Made by a program: the position numbers and the translations under genes. 29,717 bases of DNA. It comes from DATDMG01 sp036518955 (GTDB lineage Bacteria; Actinomycetota; Actinomycetes; Actinomycetales; Kineosporiaceae). The notes below the pieces were generated by a model. It worked only from the letters and a program-made list of their open reading frames with translations. It did no database searches and had not been told where the DNA came from. Below, one piece after another: positions 7,379-15,014 of this stretch. Within the stretch, counting starts at the first letter, position 1; every line of letters starts with the position of its first letter. The stretch is taken from the NCBI GenBank assembly GCA_036518955.1, contig DATDMG010000417.1:1-29717 (forward strand), written 5' to 3'.

Positions 7379-8095
7379 GTGAGGATCGGGATCGTCACCT
7401 TCCCCGGGTCGCTGGACGACGCGGACGCGGCTCGCGCCGTGCGCCTCGCCGGCGGCGAGGCCGTTCCGCTGTGGCACGGCGACGAGAGCCTGCACGGCGT
7501 GGACGCCGTCGTGCTGCCGGGCGGGTTCTCCTACGGCGACTACCTGCGGTGCGGGGCCATCGCCCGGTTCTCGCCGGTGATGCGCGAGGTCATCCGGCTG
7601 GCCGGGCCGCCGGAGCAGGCGACGCCGGGCCTGCCCGTGCTGGGGATCTGCAACGGGTTCCAGGTGCTGTGCGAGTCGCACCTGCTGCCGGGGGCGCTCA
7701 TCCGCAACGACCACCGCAGCTTCGTCTGTCGTGACCAGCGCCTGCGGATCGACAGCGTCCGCACCGCGTGGACCCGTGCGTACGCGGCCGGCGAGGAGAT
7801 CGTCGTCCCGCTCAAGAACGGCGAGGGCGGCTACGTCGCGGACACCGCGACGCTCGACCGGCTCGAGGGCTCGGGCCGCGTCGTGGCACGGTACCTGGAG
7901 GTCAACCCGAACGGGTCGTACCGCGACATCGCCGGTATCTGCAACGCGTCCGGCACGGTGGTCGGCCTGATGCCGCACCCCGAGCACGCCGCCGAGCCGC
8001 TGTTCGGCCCCGACCGGGACGGCCGGGGCGGTTTCGACGGCACCGACGGCCTGCGGTTCTTCACCTCCGTCCTGCAAGGGGTGCTGGCGGCGTGA
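7379..8095 (+). CDS. purQ: Phosphoribosylformylglycinamidine synthase subunit PurQ (glutaminase)
   Basis: PurQ is the class I glutamine amidotransferase subunit that releases ammonia for FGAM synthesis by PurL. The 238-residue product shows the nucleophile in LGICNGFQVLC (C91) and the His/Glu pair in MPHPEHAAE (H200, E202), plus LPGGFSYGDYLRCGA for the oxyanion region. All catalytic residues are present. Start GTG 7379 gives VRIGIVTFPGSLDD and has AGGAG four bases upstream. The stop codon overlaps the purL start by four bases (GTGA at 8092-8095), so the two subunits are translationally coupled. Confidence 0.97.
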   Translation: MRIGIVTFPGSLDDADAARAVRLAGGEAVPLWHGDESLHGVDAVVLPGGFSYGDYLRCGAIARFSPVMREVIRLAGPPEQATPGLPVLGICNGFQVLCESHLLPGALIRNDHRSFVCRDQRLRIDSVRTAWTRAYAAGEEIVVPLKNGEGGYVADTATLDRLEGSGRVVARYLEVNPNGSYRDIAGICNASGTVVGLMPHPEHAAEPLFGPDRDGRGGFDGTDGLRFFTSVLQGVLAA

Positions 8096-10461
8096 CCAGC
8101 GACAGCATCAGCACCTACGGCGGCGACCTGGCCGCGGCGGTCGACCCGGACGGCGACGAGACGTCCCGGGGGCGCCCGGCGCAGCGGGGCACGGTCGACA
8201 CCGTCGAGAACGCGATCGCCCACCCGGACGTGGCGCAGCCGTGGCGCGAGCTCGGCCTGAAGGAGGACGAGTACCACCGCGTCCGCGAGATCCTCGGCCG
8301 CCGGCCGACCTCGTGCGAGCTGGCGATGTACTCGGTGATGTGGAGCGAGCACTGCTCCTACAAGTCGAGCAAGGTGCACCTGCGGCAGTTCGGGGAGCAG
8401 ACCACGCCGCAGATGGGACAGCGGCTCCTGGTGGGCATCGGGGAGAACGCGGGCGTCGTCGATGTGGGCGACGGCTGGGCGGTCACGTTCAAGATCGAGA
8501 GCCACAACCACCCGTCGTACGTGGAGCCCTACCAGGGAGCCGCGACCGGGGTCGGCGGCATCGTGCGCGACATCATGGCGATGGGCGCGCGGCCGATCGC
8601 GGTCATGGACTCGCTGCGGTTCGGCGCCCTCGACCACCCGGACACCCGGCGTGTGCTGCCCGGCGTCGTCGCCGGCATCGGCGGCTACGGCAACTGCCTC
8701 GGCCTGCCGAACATCGGCGGTGAGGTGGTGTTCGACCCCTGCTACCAGGGCAATCCGCTGGTCAACGCACTCTGCGTGGGCAAGCTGCGGCACGACGACA
8801 TCCAGCGGGCCAACGCCTCCGGTGAGGGCAACCTGGTGGTGATGTTCGGTGCCCGCACCGGTGGCGACGGCATCGGTGGTGCCTCCATCCTGGCCAGCGA
8901 GAGCTTCGCCGAGGGCGGCGTCGCCAAGCGCCCGAGCGTCCAGGTCGGCGATCCCTTCCAGGAGAAGGTGCTGATCGAGTGCTGCCTGGAGCTGTTCGCG
9001 GCCAGGGTCTTGGTCGGCCTGCAGGACTTCGGCGCCGCCGGGCTGTCCTGCGCGCTCTCCGAGCTGGCCAGCAACGGCGACGGTGGCATGCTCGCCCATC
9101 TCGACCGGGTGCCGCTGCGTGACCCCTCGCTGCGGCCCGAGGAGATCCTGATGAGCGAGTCGCAGGAGCGGATGATGGCCGTCGTCCGCCCGGACGACCT
9201 GGCCACGTTCCTCACCGTCACGACGAAGTGGGACGTCGAGGCGACCGTCGTCGGCGAGGTGACCGGTACCGGGCGGCTCGTCGTGCTGTGGCACGGCGAG
9301 ACCGTCGTCGACGTCCCGCCGCGGACGGTCGCCCACGAAGGCCCGGTGTACCAGCGTCCGTTCGCCCGGCCGCACGGCCAGGACGCGATCCGGTCCGAGC
9401 TGCCCGACCGGCTAGCGCGCCCGGTGACCGGTGACGAGCTGCGCGCGACCCTGGTGGCGCTGGCCGGCTCGGCGAACCTGTGCAGCCGGGCCTGGATCAC
9501 CGACCAGTACGACCGCTACGTGCAAGGCAACACGGCGCTCGCCCAGCCGGACGACGCCGGTGTGGTCCGCATCGATGAGAAGACCGGGCTGGGGGTAGCC
9601 CTCGCCACCGACTGCAACGGCCGCTACTGCCTGCTGGACCCCTACGTCGGCGCCCAGCTCGCGCTCGCCGAGGCGTACCGGAACGTGGCGACGGTGGGCG
9701 CCACGCCCCTCGCCGTCACCGACTGCCTCAACTTCGGCTCCCCGGAGGATCCGGGGGTGATGTGGCAGTTCGAGCGCGCCGTCAGCGGGCTGGCCGAAGG
9801 GTGCCGGGCCTTGGGCATCCCGGTGACGGGCGGCAACGTGTCGTTCTACAACCAGACCGGCTCGGTGGCGATCCACCCCACCCCGGTGGTCGGCGTGCTG
9901 GGCCTGCTGGACGACGTCACCCGACGCACGCCGTCCGGCTGGCGCGAAGCGGGCCTGGCGTTGCTGCTGCTCGGGGTGACCCGGGAGGAGCTCGGTGGGT
10001 CGGAGTGGGCCTGGGTCACCCACCGGCACCTGGGCGGTCGGCCGCCGGCGGTCGACCTGGCCGCGGAGCAGCGTCTGGCGGCCGGGCTCGGCGAGGCCGC
10101 GCGGGTCGGCCTGCTCGCCGCGGCCCACGACCTGTCCGAGGGCGGGCTGGCGCAGACCCTCGTGGAGGGCTGCCTGCGGTACGGCATGGGTGCGTCCGTC
10201 GACCTGCGGCCACTGTGCGCGCGGGATGGCGTGTCGCCGTTCGTGGCCCTGTTCGCTGAGTCGACCGCGCGCGTGATCGTCGCCGTCCGCCCTGCGGACG
10301 AGGCCAGGGTGACGGACCTGTTCGCCGCGCACGGGACGGTCGCGGTGCGGCTCGGCACGACCGGGGGCGCGGCGCTGGAGGTCGCGGGGGAGTTCAGCGT
10401 TCCGCTGCCGGAGTTGCAGGCCGTCCTCGCCGCGCCGCTGCCGGCGGCTTTCGGCGGCTGA
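8092..10461 (+). CDS. purL: Phosphoribosylformylglycinamidine synthase subunit PurL
   Basis: PurL is the ATP-dependent synthetase of the three-part FGAM synthase (step 4 of IMP synthesis). The product of 789 residues matches the small PurL type that needs PurS and PurQ. Landmarks include MYSVMWSEHCSYKSSK, FKIESHNHPSYVEPYQGAAT, GGIVRDIMAMGARPIAVMD, LGLPNIGGEVVFD, GGDGIGGASILASESF, LQDFGAAGLSCALSELAS and, in the second half, GNVSFYNQTGSVAIHPTPVVG and AAHDLSEGGLAQTLVEG. Start GTG 8092 overlaps the purQ stop; longer frames run antisense-free inside purQ but are not homologous. The N-terminal 45 residues are a variable extension typical of actinobacterial PurL. It converges on the IspD-like gene with only 24 bases between stops. 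Confidence 0.97.
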   Translation: MTSDSISTYGGDLAAAVDPDGDETSRGRPAQRGTVDTVENAIAHPDVAQPWRELGLKEDEYHRVREILGRRPTSCELAMYSVMWSEHCSYKSSKVHLRQFGEQTTPQMGQRLLVGIGENAGVVDVGDGWAVTFKIESHNHPSYVEPYQGAATGVGGIVRDIMAMGARPIAVMDSLRFGALDHPDTRRVLPGVVAGIGGYGNCLGLPNIGGEVVFDPCYQGNPLVNALCVGKLRHDDIQRANASGEGNLVVMFGARTGGDGIGGASILASESFAEGGVAKRPSVQVGDPFQEKVLIECCLELFAARVLVGLQDFGAAGLSCALSELASNGDGGMLAHLDRVPLRDPSLRPEEILMSESQERMMAVVRPDDLATFLTVTTKWDVEATVVGEVTGTGRLVVLWHGETVVDVPPRTVAHEGPVYQRPFARPHGQDAIRSELPDRLARPVTGDELRATLVALAGSANLCSRAWITDQYDRYVQGNTALAQPDDAGVVRIDEKTGLGVALATDCNGRYCLLDPYVGAQLALAEAYRNVATVGATPLAVTDCLNFGSPEDPGVMWQFERAVSGLAEGCRALGIPVTGGNVSFYNQTGSVAIHPTPVVGVLGLLDDVTRRTPSGWREAGLALLLLGVTREELGGSEWAWVTHRHLGGRPPAVDLAAEQRLAAGLGEAARVGLLAAAHDLSEGGLAQTLVEGCLRYGMGASVDLRPLCARDGVSPFVALFAESTARVIVAVRPADEARVTDLFAAHGTVAVRLGTTGGAALEVAGEFSVPLPELQAVLAAPLPAAFGG

Positions 10462-10477
10462 GCCGGCCTTCATGCCG

Positions 10478-10495
10478 GCGGGCAGTCATGCCCGC
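10478..10495. terminator. Short hairpin between purL and the IspD-like gene
   Basis: GCGGGCA and TGCCCGC form a 7-bp stem with a 4-base loop that is over the ispD stop codon (10486-10488). A second 6-bp hairpin, GCCGGC-N6-GCCGGC, lies at 10462-10479 and shares two bases with it. Together they probably terminate the convergent transcripts. Confidence 0.45.
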
Positions 10496-11178
10496 AGGGG
10501 CCGGCCGGCGTCCTGCGCCGGCGTCCTGGGGCGGCGTCCTGCGATCAGGTGGCGGGCCAGTTCGAGTTCGGCCACCGTCGTCACGTGCACATTGCTCGGA
10601 TCGCCCGGGACGACGACCACCCGCGCGCCGAGTGTGGCGACCATCGCGGTGTCCTCCACGCCGTCCTCGCCGCTGGCGTGCGCCGCCCGGAGCAGGTCGG
10701 CGCGGAACGCGTGCGGCATCTGCACGAGCACGTGTCCTTCGCGCGGCAGGCCCCCGATGCGAGTGCCGTCGGCGTCCACCTGGGCGATCACCTCGGTGAG
10801 CGGAAGGCCCGGCAGCGCGCCCCCGGCCCCGGCGCGGACGGCGTCGACGACGGCCGCGAAGAGGTCCGGCGAGGCCAGCGGGTGCGCGGCGTCCGCGACC
10901 ACGATCACCTCGGCGTTCGCAGGAACGGCCGCCAACCCCGACCGGACGGAGGCGGCGCGGTGCGGCCCGGCCGGGGCGATCCGAACCTTCGGCCGGACGG
11001 CCGGCAGGCCCGCCGGCTCGACGCCGCCGGGGACGACGACCACCAGGCCGTCAGCGATCGTGGCGGCAGTTGCCATGCTCCGCGCGAGCAGGGTCTGGCC
11101 GCCAAGATCCTCCAACTGCTTGGCCCCGCCGAACCGAACCCCGCTGCCCCCGCCGAGGACGATCGCCCACACCGCCAC
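10486..11178 (-). CDS. ispD: IspD-family cytidylyltransferase (divergent)
   Basis: The 230-residue product is a GT-A-fold nucleotidyltransferase of the IspD family. IspD makes CDP-methylerythritol from CTP and MEP in the non-mevalonate isoprenoid pathway. Visible are AIVLGGGSGVRFGGAKQ (CTP-binding loop with R15 and K20), VVADAAHPL (normally DAARP), LVQMPHAF (normally TPQAF) and PSNVHVTTVAELELARHL (normally NIKITTPEDLELA). Fold-level match is good, but the DAAR arginine, the PQ glutamine and the NIK lysine are all histidine (H99, H156, H198). These lie in the substrate site, so the enzyme may be a paralogue with another sugar-alcohol phosphate. It is not next to carD or ispF, as actinobacterial ispD usually is. 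GTG 11178 is the start; TAGGCT at 11187-11192 (minus strand) sits 8 bases before it. Confidence 0.65.
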   Translation of the reverse strand: MAVWAIVLGGGSGVRFGGAKQLEDLGGQTLLARSMATAATIADGLVVVVPGGVEPAGLPAVRPKVRIAPAGPHRAASVRSGLAAVPANAEVIVVADAAHPLASPDLFAAVVDAVRAGAGGALPGLPLTEVIAQVDADGTRIGGLPREGHVLVQMPHAFRADLLRAAHASGEDGVEDTAMVATLGARVVVVPGDPSNVHVTTVAELELARHLIAGRRPRTPAQDAGRPLRA

Positions 11179-11239
11179 GTTGCGGCAGCCTAGACCGTAT
11201 GGCGCAGGCGCGGGCCGCCGGATGCCCGGGCATGATGGC

Positions 11240-11284
11240 GCGCCCGTCCTCCCGCGTGACCGGGGACCGCGGGAGGACGGGCGC
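11240..11284 (-). terminator. Terminator of the four-cysteine secreted protein gene
   Basis: A perfect 17-bp inverted repeat (11240-11256 with 11268-11284) and an 11-base loop lie 44 bases after the stop codon at 11329. It isolates the ispD-like gene from the secreted-protein gene upstream. Confidence 0.75.
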
Positions 11285-11328
11285 TCGGGCGGCGGCGCGG
11301 GTGGCCGCGCCGCCGCGTCGGGGAGGGG

Positions 11329-12018
11329 TCAGGCGCCGACGGTGACCTGCTGGGTGCTGTCCGTGGTGTCCGCGATGTCGTAGGTGGCGCTGAACGAGGC
11401 CGAGGTGGTGGAGGTCGGGCAGAACAGGTCGCCGCTCACCGTCACCGGCACCGACGCGTCGGTGAAGGTCAGCTGCGACGGGGAGCCGTTGGTCCAGGTG
11501 CCCACGATGGAGGTCCCCCCGGAGGAGCCCACCTTGACGGTGCACGAGGCGAAGCCCGTGGTGGTGACCACGACGCCATCCTGCGGCACGGTCAAGGTCC
11601 CGGTCGAGCTGGCCGGGTCGTTCTGCAGGGTCACGCCCCACGCCCCGTTCGTGCTGTTGGTGGCGACGCTGGCGCCGAACAGGAACGAGTTGGTGGAGCA
11701 GTTCGAGAAGGTCGGCGCGGTGAGGGTCGAGCTGACCGGGCCGGCGGCGTTGGTGTTGTTCGGGGCCGCGGGCACCTGACCGTTCGTGGTCGAGACCGAG
11801 CAGGTGACGTTGAACCCGCCCACGCTGAACGTGGCGGTGCCGTTGCTGGTGAGGGACGCCTGGAAGCTGTGGCCAGCCGGCGTGACGGTGGTGGACGACG
11901 TCGCCGCCTGGGCGGAGGTCGGCATCACGGCCAGCATGAGCAGGGCCGCGGAGGTGGCGCCGGCGGCGGCGGCGAGGCGGCGGCCGGTGGCCCGGCGGGA
12001 CGAACGCAGGTCAGACAT
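11329..12018 (-). CDS. Secreted protein with four cysteines, unknown function
   Basis: The 229-residue product starts with an arginine-rich n-region (SSRRATGRR), a hydrophobic core and an AQA-type cleavage site, predicted after residue 38. The mature part is rich in Ser, Thr, Val and Gly with beta-sheet character and contains four cysteines (in VTCSVS, SNCSTN, ASCTVK, LFCPTS), which could form two disulfides. There is no cell-wall anchor (no LPXTG), no membrane segment at the C-terminus, and no catalytic motif I recognise. It is downstream of the DUF6114 and DUF6230 genes in the same orientation but separated from them by a hairpin at 12124-12153. A surface or matrix protein is plausible by inference only. 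Confidence 0.75.
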   Translation of the reverse strand: MSDLRSSRRATGRRLAAAAGATSAALLMLAVMPTSAQAATSSTTVTPAGHSFQASLTSNGTATFSVGGFNVTCSVSTTNGQVPAAPNNTNAAGPVSSTLTAPTFSNCSTNSFLFGASVATNSTNGAWGVTLQNDPASSTGTLTVPQDGVVVTTTGFASCTVKVGSSGGTSIVGTWTNGSPSQLTFTDASVPVTVSGDLFCPTSTTSASFSATYDIADTTDSTQQVTVGA

Positions 12019-12123
12019 GAGGATGGCCCCTTCGGCATCGACGGTGGTCGAGTGGATTCGGTGGATCGGTGGATCGGGCGGGGGAACGGGGCGGGCGGCG
12101 CGTCGCGCCGCGCCGCGGGTGGT

Positions 12124-12153
12124 TACCGGTGGAAGGGGCGGCGGCCACCGGTA
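12124..12153 (-). terminator. Hairpin after the DUF6230 gene
   Basis: TACCGGTGG and CCACCGGTA form a 9-bp stem with a 12-base loop, 10 bases beyond the DUF6230 stop codon. It may terminate or attenuate transcription before the four-cysteine protein gene. Confidence 0.55.
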
Positions 12154-12162
12154 CTGCGCCGC

Positions 12163-12798
12163 TCAGACGGGGCAGGTGATGGTGCCGGTCTTGACCTCGA
12201 GGCTGAGGCCGTTGAGCGTGAAGGTTCCGGCGGACGTGGAGTAGGCCGTCTGCTTCAGTTTGGTGATCTCCAGGGCCTGCGCCTCCTGGCTGAACATGTT
12301 CTGCGGGCCCGCGAAACCCTTGGGGCCCTTGCTCAGCTCCGACGCGTCGCCGCCGATGTCGATATTGGTGAAGGTCGCGTTGCCCTCCAGCTTCGACATG
12401 TCGATGACGAGGTTGGTCGCCTTGACCGGGTTCGCGGAGTCGGTCCCGGCCTTGATGACCAGGGAGACGTTGAACCCGGGGATCGTCACCGACTGGCACA
12501 GGTTGTAGAGCGTGGCGTTCTCGATCCCGGTCCGGGTGACCGGGATCAGGCCCGGGATCCCGGCGCCCGGGTTGGCCTTCGCGCCGTCGAACCAGCCGTA
12601 CTGGGCGAAGTTGGTGCCGACGAGGCGGTCCGCGGTGATGGTCGTGGGTAGGCCGGAGACGTGCAGGGACGCCGCGAGCGCGCCCTGCGCCGTCAGGACC
12701 GACCAGCCCAACCCCACCGCGATGCTGGGGAGGAAGACGGCCGCGTACCGGCGGCGTCTGGACCAGCCCCGCTTGTGCGGGGCCATGGACGTGGACAT
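12163..12798 (-). CDS. DUF6230 family secreted protein
   Basis: The 211-residue product begins with a basic stretch (HKRGWSRRRRYA) and one hydrophobic segment at about residues 20-43 ending AQGALAA, a signal peptide or membrane anchor. The rest, with LHVSGLPTTITADRL, GTNFAQYGWFDG, TNLVIDMSKLEGNATFTNI and LNGLSLEVKTGTITCPV, matches my memory of the DUF6230 family, often misnamed cholesterol esterase in older Streptomyces annotation. No serine-hydrolase GXSXG motif is present, so that name is not supported here. Two cysteines (in NLCQSV and TITCPV) may pair. It follows the DUF6114 gene by 93 bases; the two families commonly occur together. ATG 12798 has GGGAG four bases upstream. The function is unknown. 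Confidence 0.8.
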   Translation of the reverse strand: MSTSMAPHKRGWSRRRRYAAVFLPSIAVGLGWSVLTAQGALAASLHVSGLPTTITADRLVGTNFAQYGWFDGAKANPGAGIPGLIPVTRTGIENATLYNLCQSVTIPGFNVSLVIKAGTDSANPVKATNLVIDMSKLEGNATFTNIDIGGDASELSKGPKGFAGPQNMFSQEAQALEITKLKQTAYSTSAGTFTLNGLSLEVKTGTITCPV

Positions 12799-12891
12799 TC
12801 GACTCCCGTCTGAGCGTGGGTAGAAAGGGGCACGGTGCGGTGCGGCGGCCGATTGCCCGCAGTCGCCGCGGAGAGTTCCGGAATGCTGGCG

Positions 12892-13323
12892 CTATTTCTC
12901 GTGATGCGAAGGCACGGCTTCCATCGGGATTTCGCCGGCCGCCGGATCGGGGTCGGGTGGCCGCCAAGAGATCATGAGCGAGCTTCCGTGCACGCCCAGC
13001 AACATTCCGAGCACGAAACCGCCAAGATTACTCAGCGCCAATGACGCCAGCGCGACCACCAGGCAGATCGACCCGACAACGGCGTGTTGTTGGGGTTGGA
13101 TCAGGCAGACCAGCGCCAGTGTCGCGCACAGCCCGAGAATGACCAGGGCAGACACGCCGGCGACGCCCTCGACCAGGGTGATCCGGTACGGACTGACGGT
13201 GAGACCCCAGATCTCCAGACCGGAAAGAATGACGAAGAAGGAACCCCAGCACGGGCGCGCGCGCCGCCACCGGCGAAAGGCGAGCCGGCCCTGGTGAACA
13301 CGCCCCGGCGTGCTGGAGATCAT
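12892..13323 (-). CDS. DUF6114 domain membrane protein
   Basis: A 143-residue protein with about four membrane segments: PCWGSFFVILSGLEIWGL, GVAGVSALVILGLCATLALV, AVVGSICLVVALASLALSNL and GFVLGMLLGVHGSSLMISW. An N-terminal RRWRRARP and a C-terminal charged tail flank them. This layout (RP..GG/S...L.G.E, then a tail after W) matches DUF6114 proteins that partner DUF6230 proteins. The likely role is a membrane companion of the secreted DUF6230 product, by co-occurrence only. ATG 13323 is chosen; GTG 13329, two codons earlier, is five bases from GGAG and is about equally likely. A good promoter lies 42 bases upstream. Confidence 0.75.
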   Translation of the reverse strand: MISSTPGRVHQGRLAFRRWRRARPCWGSFFVILSGLEIWGLTVSPYRITLVEGVAGVSALVILGLCATLALVCLIQPQQHAVVGSICLVVALASLALSNLGGFVLGMLLGVHGSSLMISWRPPDPDPAAGEIPMEAVPSHHEK

Positions 13324-13670
13324 GGTCACCGCTGCTCCATTCTTGGGATCCTGACCGCGGAGCACTTTATACGGCAGGCGTGACGGGCGGGACAACCGGT
13401 ATGGCGTCAGTTGTCGTCGGGCCACATCTGTGACTGGCGACATTGTCGCCCACCCACAACCGGGCATCCCTGCATTCCGTATAATGTCGGAAACAGATTG
13501 CGACGCAAAGACCTTTTCGGTGGCCTCCCGGACGGCGGGCGGGCCGAGCACGAGTTCGACACCGGCAACGCGGCGTCCGCAGCCCCGGCGGTGGGCCGGC
13601 GCGGTCGGCGGTGGCGCCCGGTCACCCACCGGCCGCGCACCGTTCCGGTGAGCCGGCGGGCGCAGCTAGC
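13324..13670. other. 347-bp intergenic region upstream of the DUF6114 gene
   Basis: No convincing gene lies here. Besides the promoter at 13366-13395, a second candidate on the minus strand has TTGCGT (13508-13503) and TTATAC (13484-13479) with 18 bases between. Its -35 overlaps a palindrome TTGCGACGCAA at 13498-13508. On the plus strand TATAAT occurs at 13480-13485 without a matching -35 or downstream gene. The region is clearly more AT-rich around 13440-13520 than its surroundings. The part from about 13520 to 13670 is GC-rich and shows nothing recognisable. Confidence 0.5.
13366..13395 (-). promoter_or_regulatory. Promoter for the DUF6114-DUF6230 operon
   Basis: On the minus strand TTGTCC (13395-13390) and TATAAA (13371-13366) are separated by 18 bases. 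This is close to the sigma-70-type consensus and unusually AT-rich for the window. It would give a leader of about 36 bases before ATG 13323. Confidence 0.6.
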
Positions 13671-14726
13671 TCACCCGCTCGGCGGGATCTCCCCCGACCC
13701 GCGCCGGATCAAGGTGGTGGGGACGACGTGCACGGCCGTCGGCGCCTGCTCCCCGGCGAGCCGGTTGAACAGGACGGACGCCGCCGTCCGGCCGATGGCG
13801 GAAGGGTCCTGGGCGACGACGGTGATGCCGGGTTGCAGCAGGTCCGCGAGGAGGAAGTCGTCGAACCCGACGAGCGCCACCCGACCCGCCAGGGTCAGCC
13901 GTCGCAGGGCCCGGATGGCACCGACGGTCACCAGGTTCTGCGCGGTGAACAGGGCGGTGGGCGGGCGCGGCCGGGTGAGCAGGGTGCTCACGGCGCCGTC
14001 GGCCATCCCCGCGTCGTGCAGGTCGTGGACGACGAGGGCGGGGTCGACGGGCAGGCCGGCCGAGGTCAGCGCCTCGGAGTAGCCGCGGTAGCGTTCGGTG
14101 GCCGTGTAGAGCTCCTGCCGGTCGCCCAGGAAGGCGATCCGCCGGTGCCCGGCCGAGATCAGGTGCCGGACACCCTCCGCCGAACCGCTGGCGTTGGTGG
14201 TGACGACGGAGTCGACCGGGAGGTTCACCGCGACCCGGTCGACGCACACCACCGCCGTCCCGGCGCGCAGTTCCGCGGCCAGGTAGTTCATGTCGGCGCC
14301 GGTGGGAGCGATGATCAATCCGTCGGCGCGCCGGGTGGTGAGGGCCAGGGCGAACTCGCGCTCACGCGTGGGATCCTCGTCCAGGCTGGCGGAGAAGACC
14401 ATCACGCCGCGTGGCACCGCGACGTCCTCGACGGCCCGCTGCAGGGCCGAGGAGAACGGGTTCCCGACGTCCTGCAGCAGAAGCCCGACGGTCGCGGTCT
14501 TGCCGTCCGCCCGGCGCAGGTTGCTCGCCCCGGCGTTCGGGCGGAACCCGAGTTCGTCGATCGCGGACCGGACCCGGGCGATGAGCGTGGCCGAGACGCC
14601 CGGCTCGGCGTTGACGACGCGTGAGACGGTCTTCAGGCTCACTCCTGCCCGCACGGCCACGTCCCGCATCGTCGGGCGGCGGCGGTCGCCCCAGCGCGGT
14701 GGCGGCTGCATGTCCGTCGTCTGCAT
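13671..14726 (-). CDS. LacI/GalR-family transcriptional regulator
   Basis: The 351-residue product has an N-terminal LacI helix-turn-helix (MRDVAVRAGVSLKTVSRVVN at residues 20-39, with the hinge RPNAGASNLRR). A periplasmic-binding-protein-like sensor domain follows (GLLLQDVGNPFSSALQRAVE, DGLIIAPTGAD, VVCVDRV, HRRIAFLGDR, ALFTAQNLVTVGAIRAL, VALVGFDDFLLADLL). Such proteins bind palindromic operators and let go when the sugar binds. It is transcribed away from the sugar ABC importer genes, whose upstream region carries two matching palindromes, so it is most likely their local repressor. ATG 14726 has GGAAGG eight bases upstream; the frame is open further upstream but without support. The inducer is presumably the imported sugar. 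Confidence 0.93.
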   Translation of the reverse strand: MQTTDMQPPPRWGDRRRPTMRDVAVRAGVSLKTVSRVVNAEPGVSATLIARVRSAIDELGFRPNAGASNLRRADGKTATVGLLLQDVGNPFSSALQRAVEDVAVPRGVMVFSASLDEDPTREREFALALTTRRADGLIIAPTGADMNYLAAELRAGTAVVCVDRVAVNLPVDSVVTTNASGSAEGVRHLISAGHRRIAFLGDRQELYTATERYRGYSEALTSAGLPVDPALVVHDLHDAGMADGAVSTLLTRPRPPTALFTAQNLVTVGAIRALRRLTLAGRVALVGFDDFLLADLLQPGITVVAQDPSAIGRTAASVLFNRLAGEQAPTAVHVVPTTLIRRGSGEIPPSG

Positions 14727-14862
14727 GCGCCGGCCCTTCCTGTGCTCTGCCCGCCACCCTGCGGCGATCGGGACGGTGGGCGGAGCCGCGCGGGGAATGC
14801 TCCCGTGACGGCAGCCCGGCAAGATCGCGTTCCGGCATCCGAACGCCCATCGTCGTCAAGGG

Positions 14863-14876
14863 TGACAACCTTGTCA
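14863..14876. promoter_or_regulatory. LacI-type operator candidate O1
   Basis: TGACAACCTTGTCA is a palindrome with half-sites TGACAA/TTGTCA around a central CC. Size and shape fit LacI-family operators. It lies 137 bases upstream of the LacI start and 138 before the importer start. Confidence 0.6.
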
Positions 14877-14888
14877 ACCTGGGCGCTC

Positions 14889-14905
14889 GTTACCGACTTG
14901 TTACC
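14889..14905 (+). repeat. GTTACC direct repeat with 11-bp period
   Basis: GTTACC-N5-GTTACC, two identical hexamers one helical turn apart. This is the arrangement used by OmpR-family response regulators. It lies between the two operator candidates. Confidence 0.4.
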
Positions 14906-14961
14906 TAATCAATACCTCTCGATGGCTTGCTGTGAAGCGTGTGCAGGAGGAACAGTCGGCG

Positions 14962-14973
14962 GACAACGTTGTC
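14962..14973. promoter_or_regulatory. LacI-type operator candidate O2
   Basis: GACAACGTTGTC is a perfect 12-bp palindrome with a central CG. It shares the GACAA-N2-TTGTC core with O1. It lies between the presumed importer promoter and the start codon, 98 bp centre to centre from O1. Confidence 0.6.
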
Positions 14974-15014
14974 GAGCGCGATCGGACTGCTCGACGGGAT
15001 GGAGGTCACGGCCA

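Larger units (their letters stand above)
14727..15014. other. Divergent control region between LacI regulator and sugar importer
   Basis: This 288-bp stretch holds both promoters, two operator-like palindromes (14863-14876 and 14962-14973), a GTTACC direct repeat (14889-14905) and the ribosome binding site GGAGG at 15001-15005 for the lipoprotein gene. The segment 14888-14925 is AT-rich for this genome, the expected place for the importer promoter, but I cannot assign -35 and -10 boxes with confidence. Confidence 0.6.

Noticed and set aside
12163..12798. Cholesterol esterase function for the DUF6230 protein
   Set aside because: Older annotations use this name for such proteins, but there is no GXSXG nucleophile motif or hydrolase fold signature in the sequence.
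13480..13485. TATAAT as a plus-strand promoter
   Set aside because: There is no matching -35 at 16-19 bases and no plus-strand gene until 15015. The same AT-rich patch fits a minus-strand promoter better.
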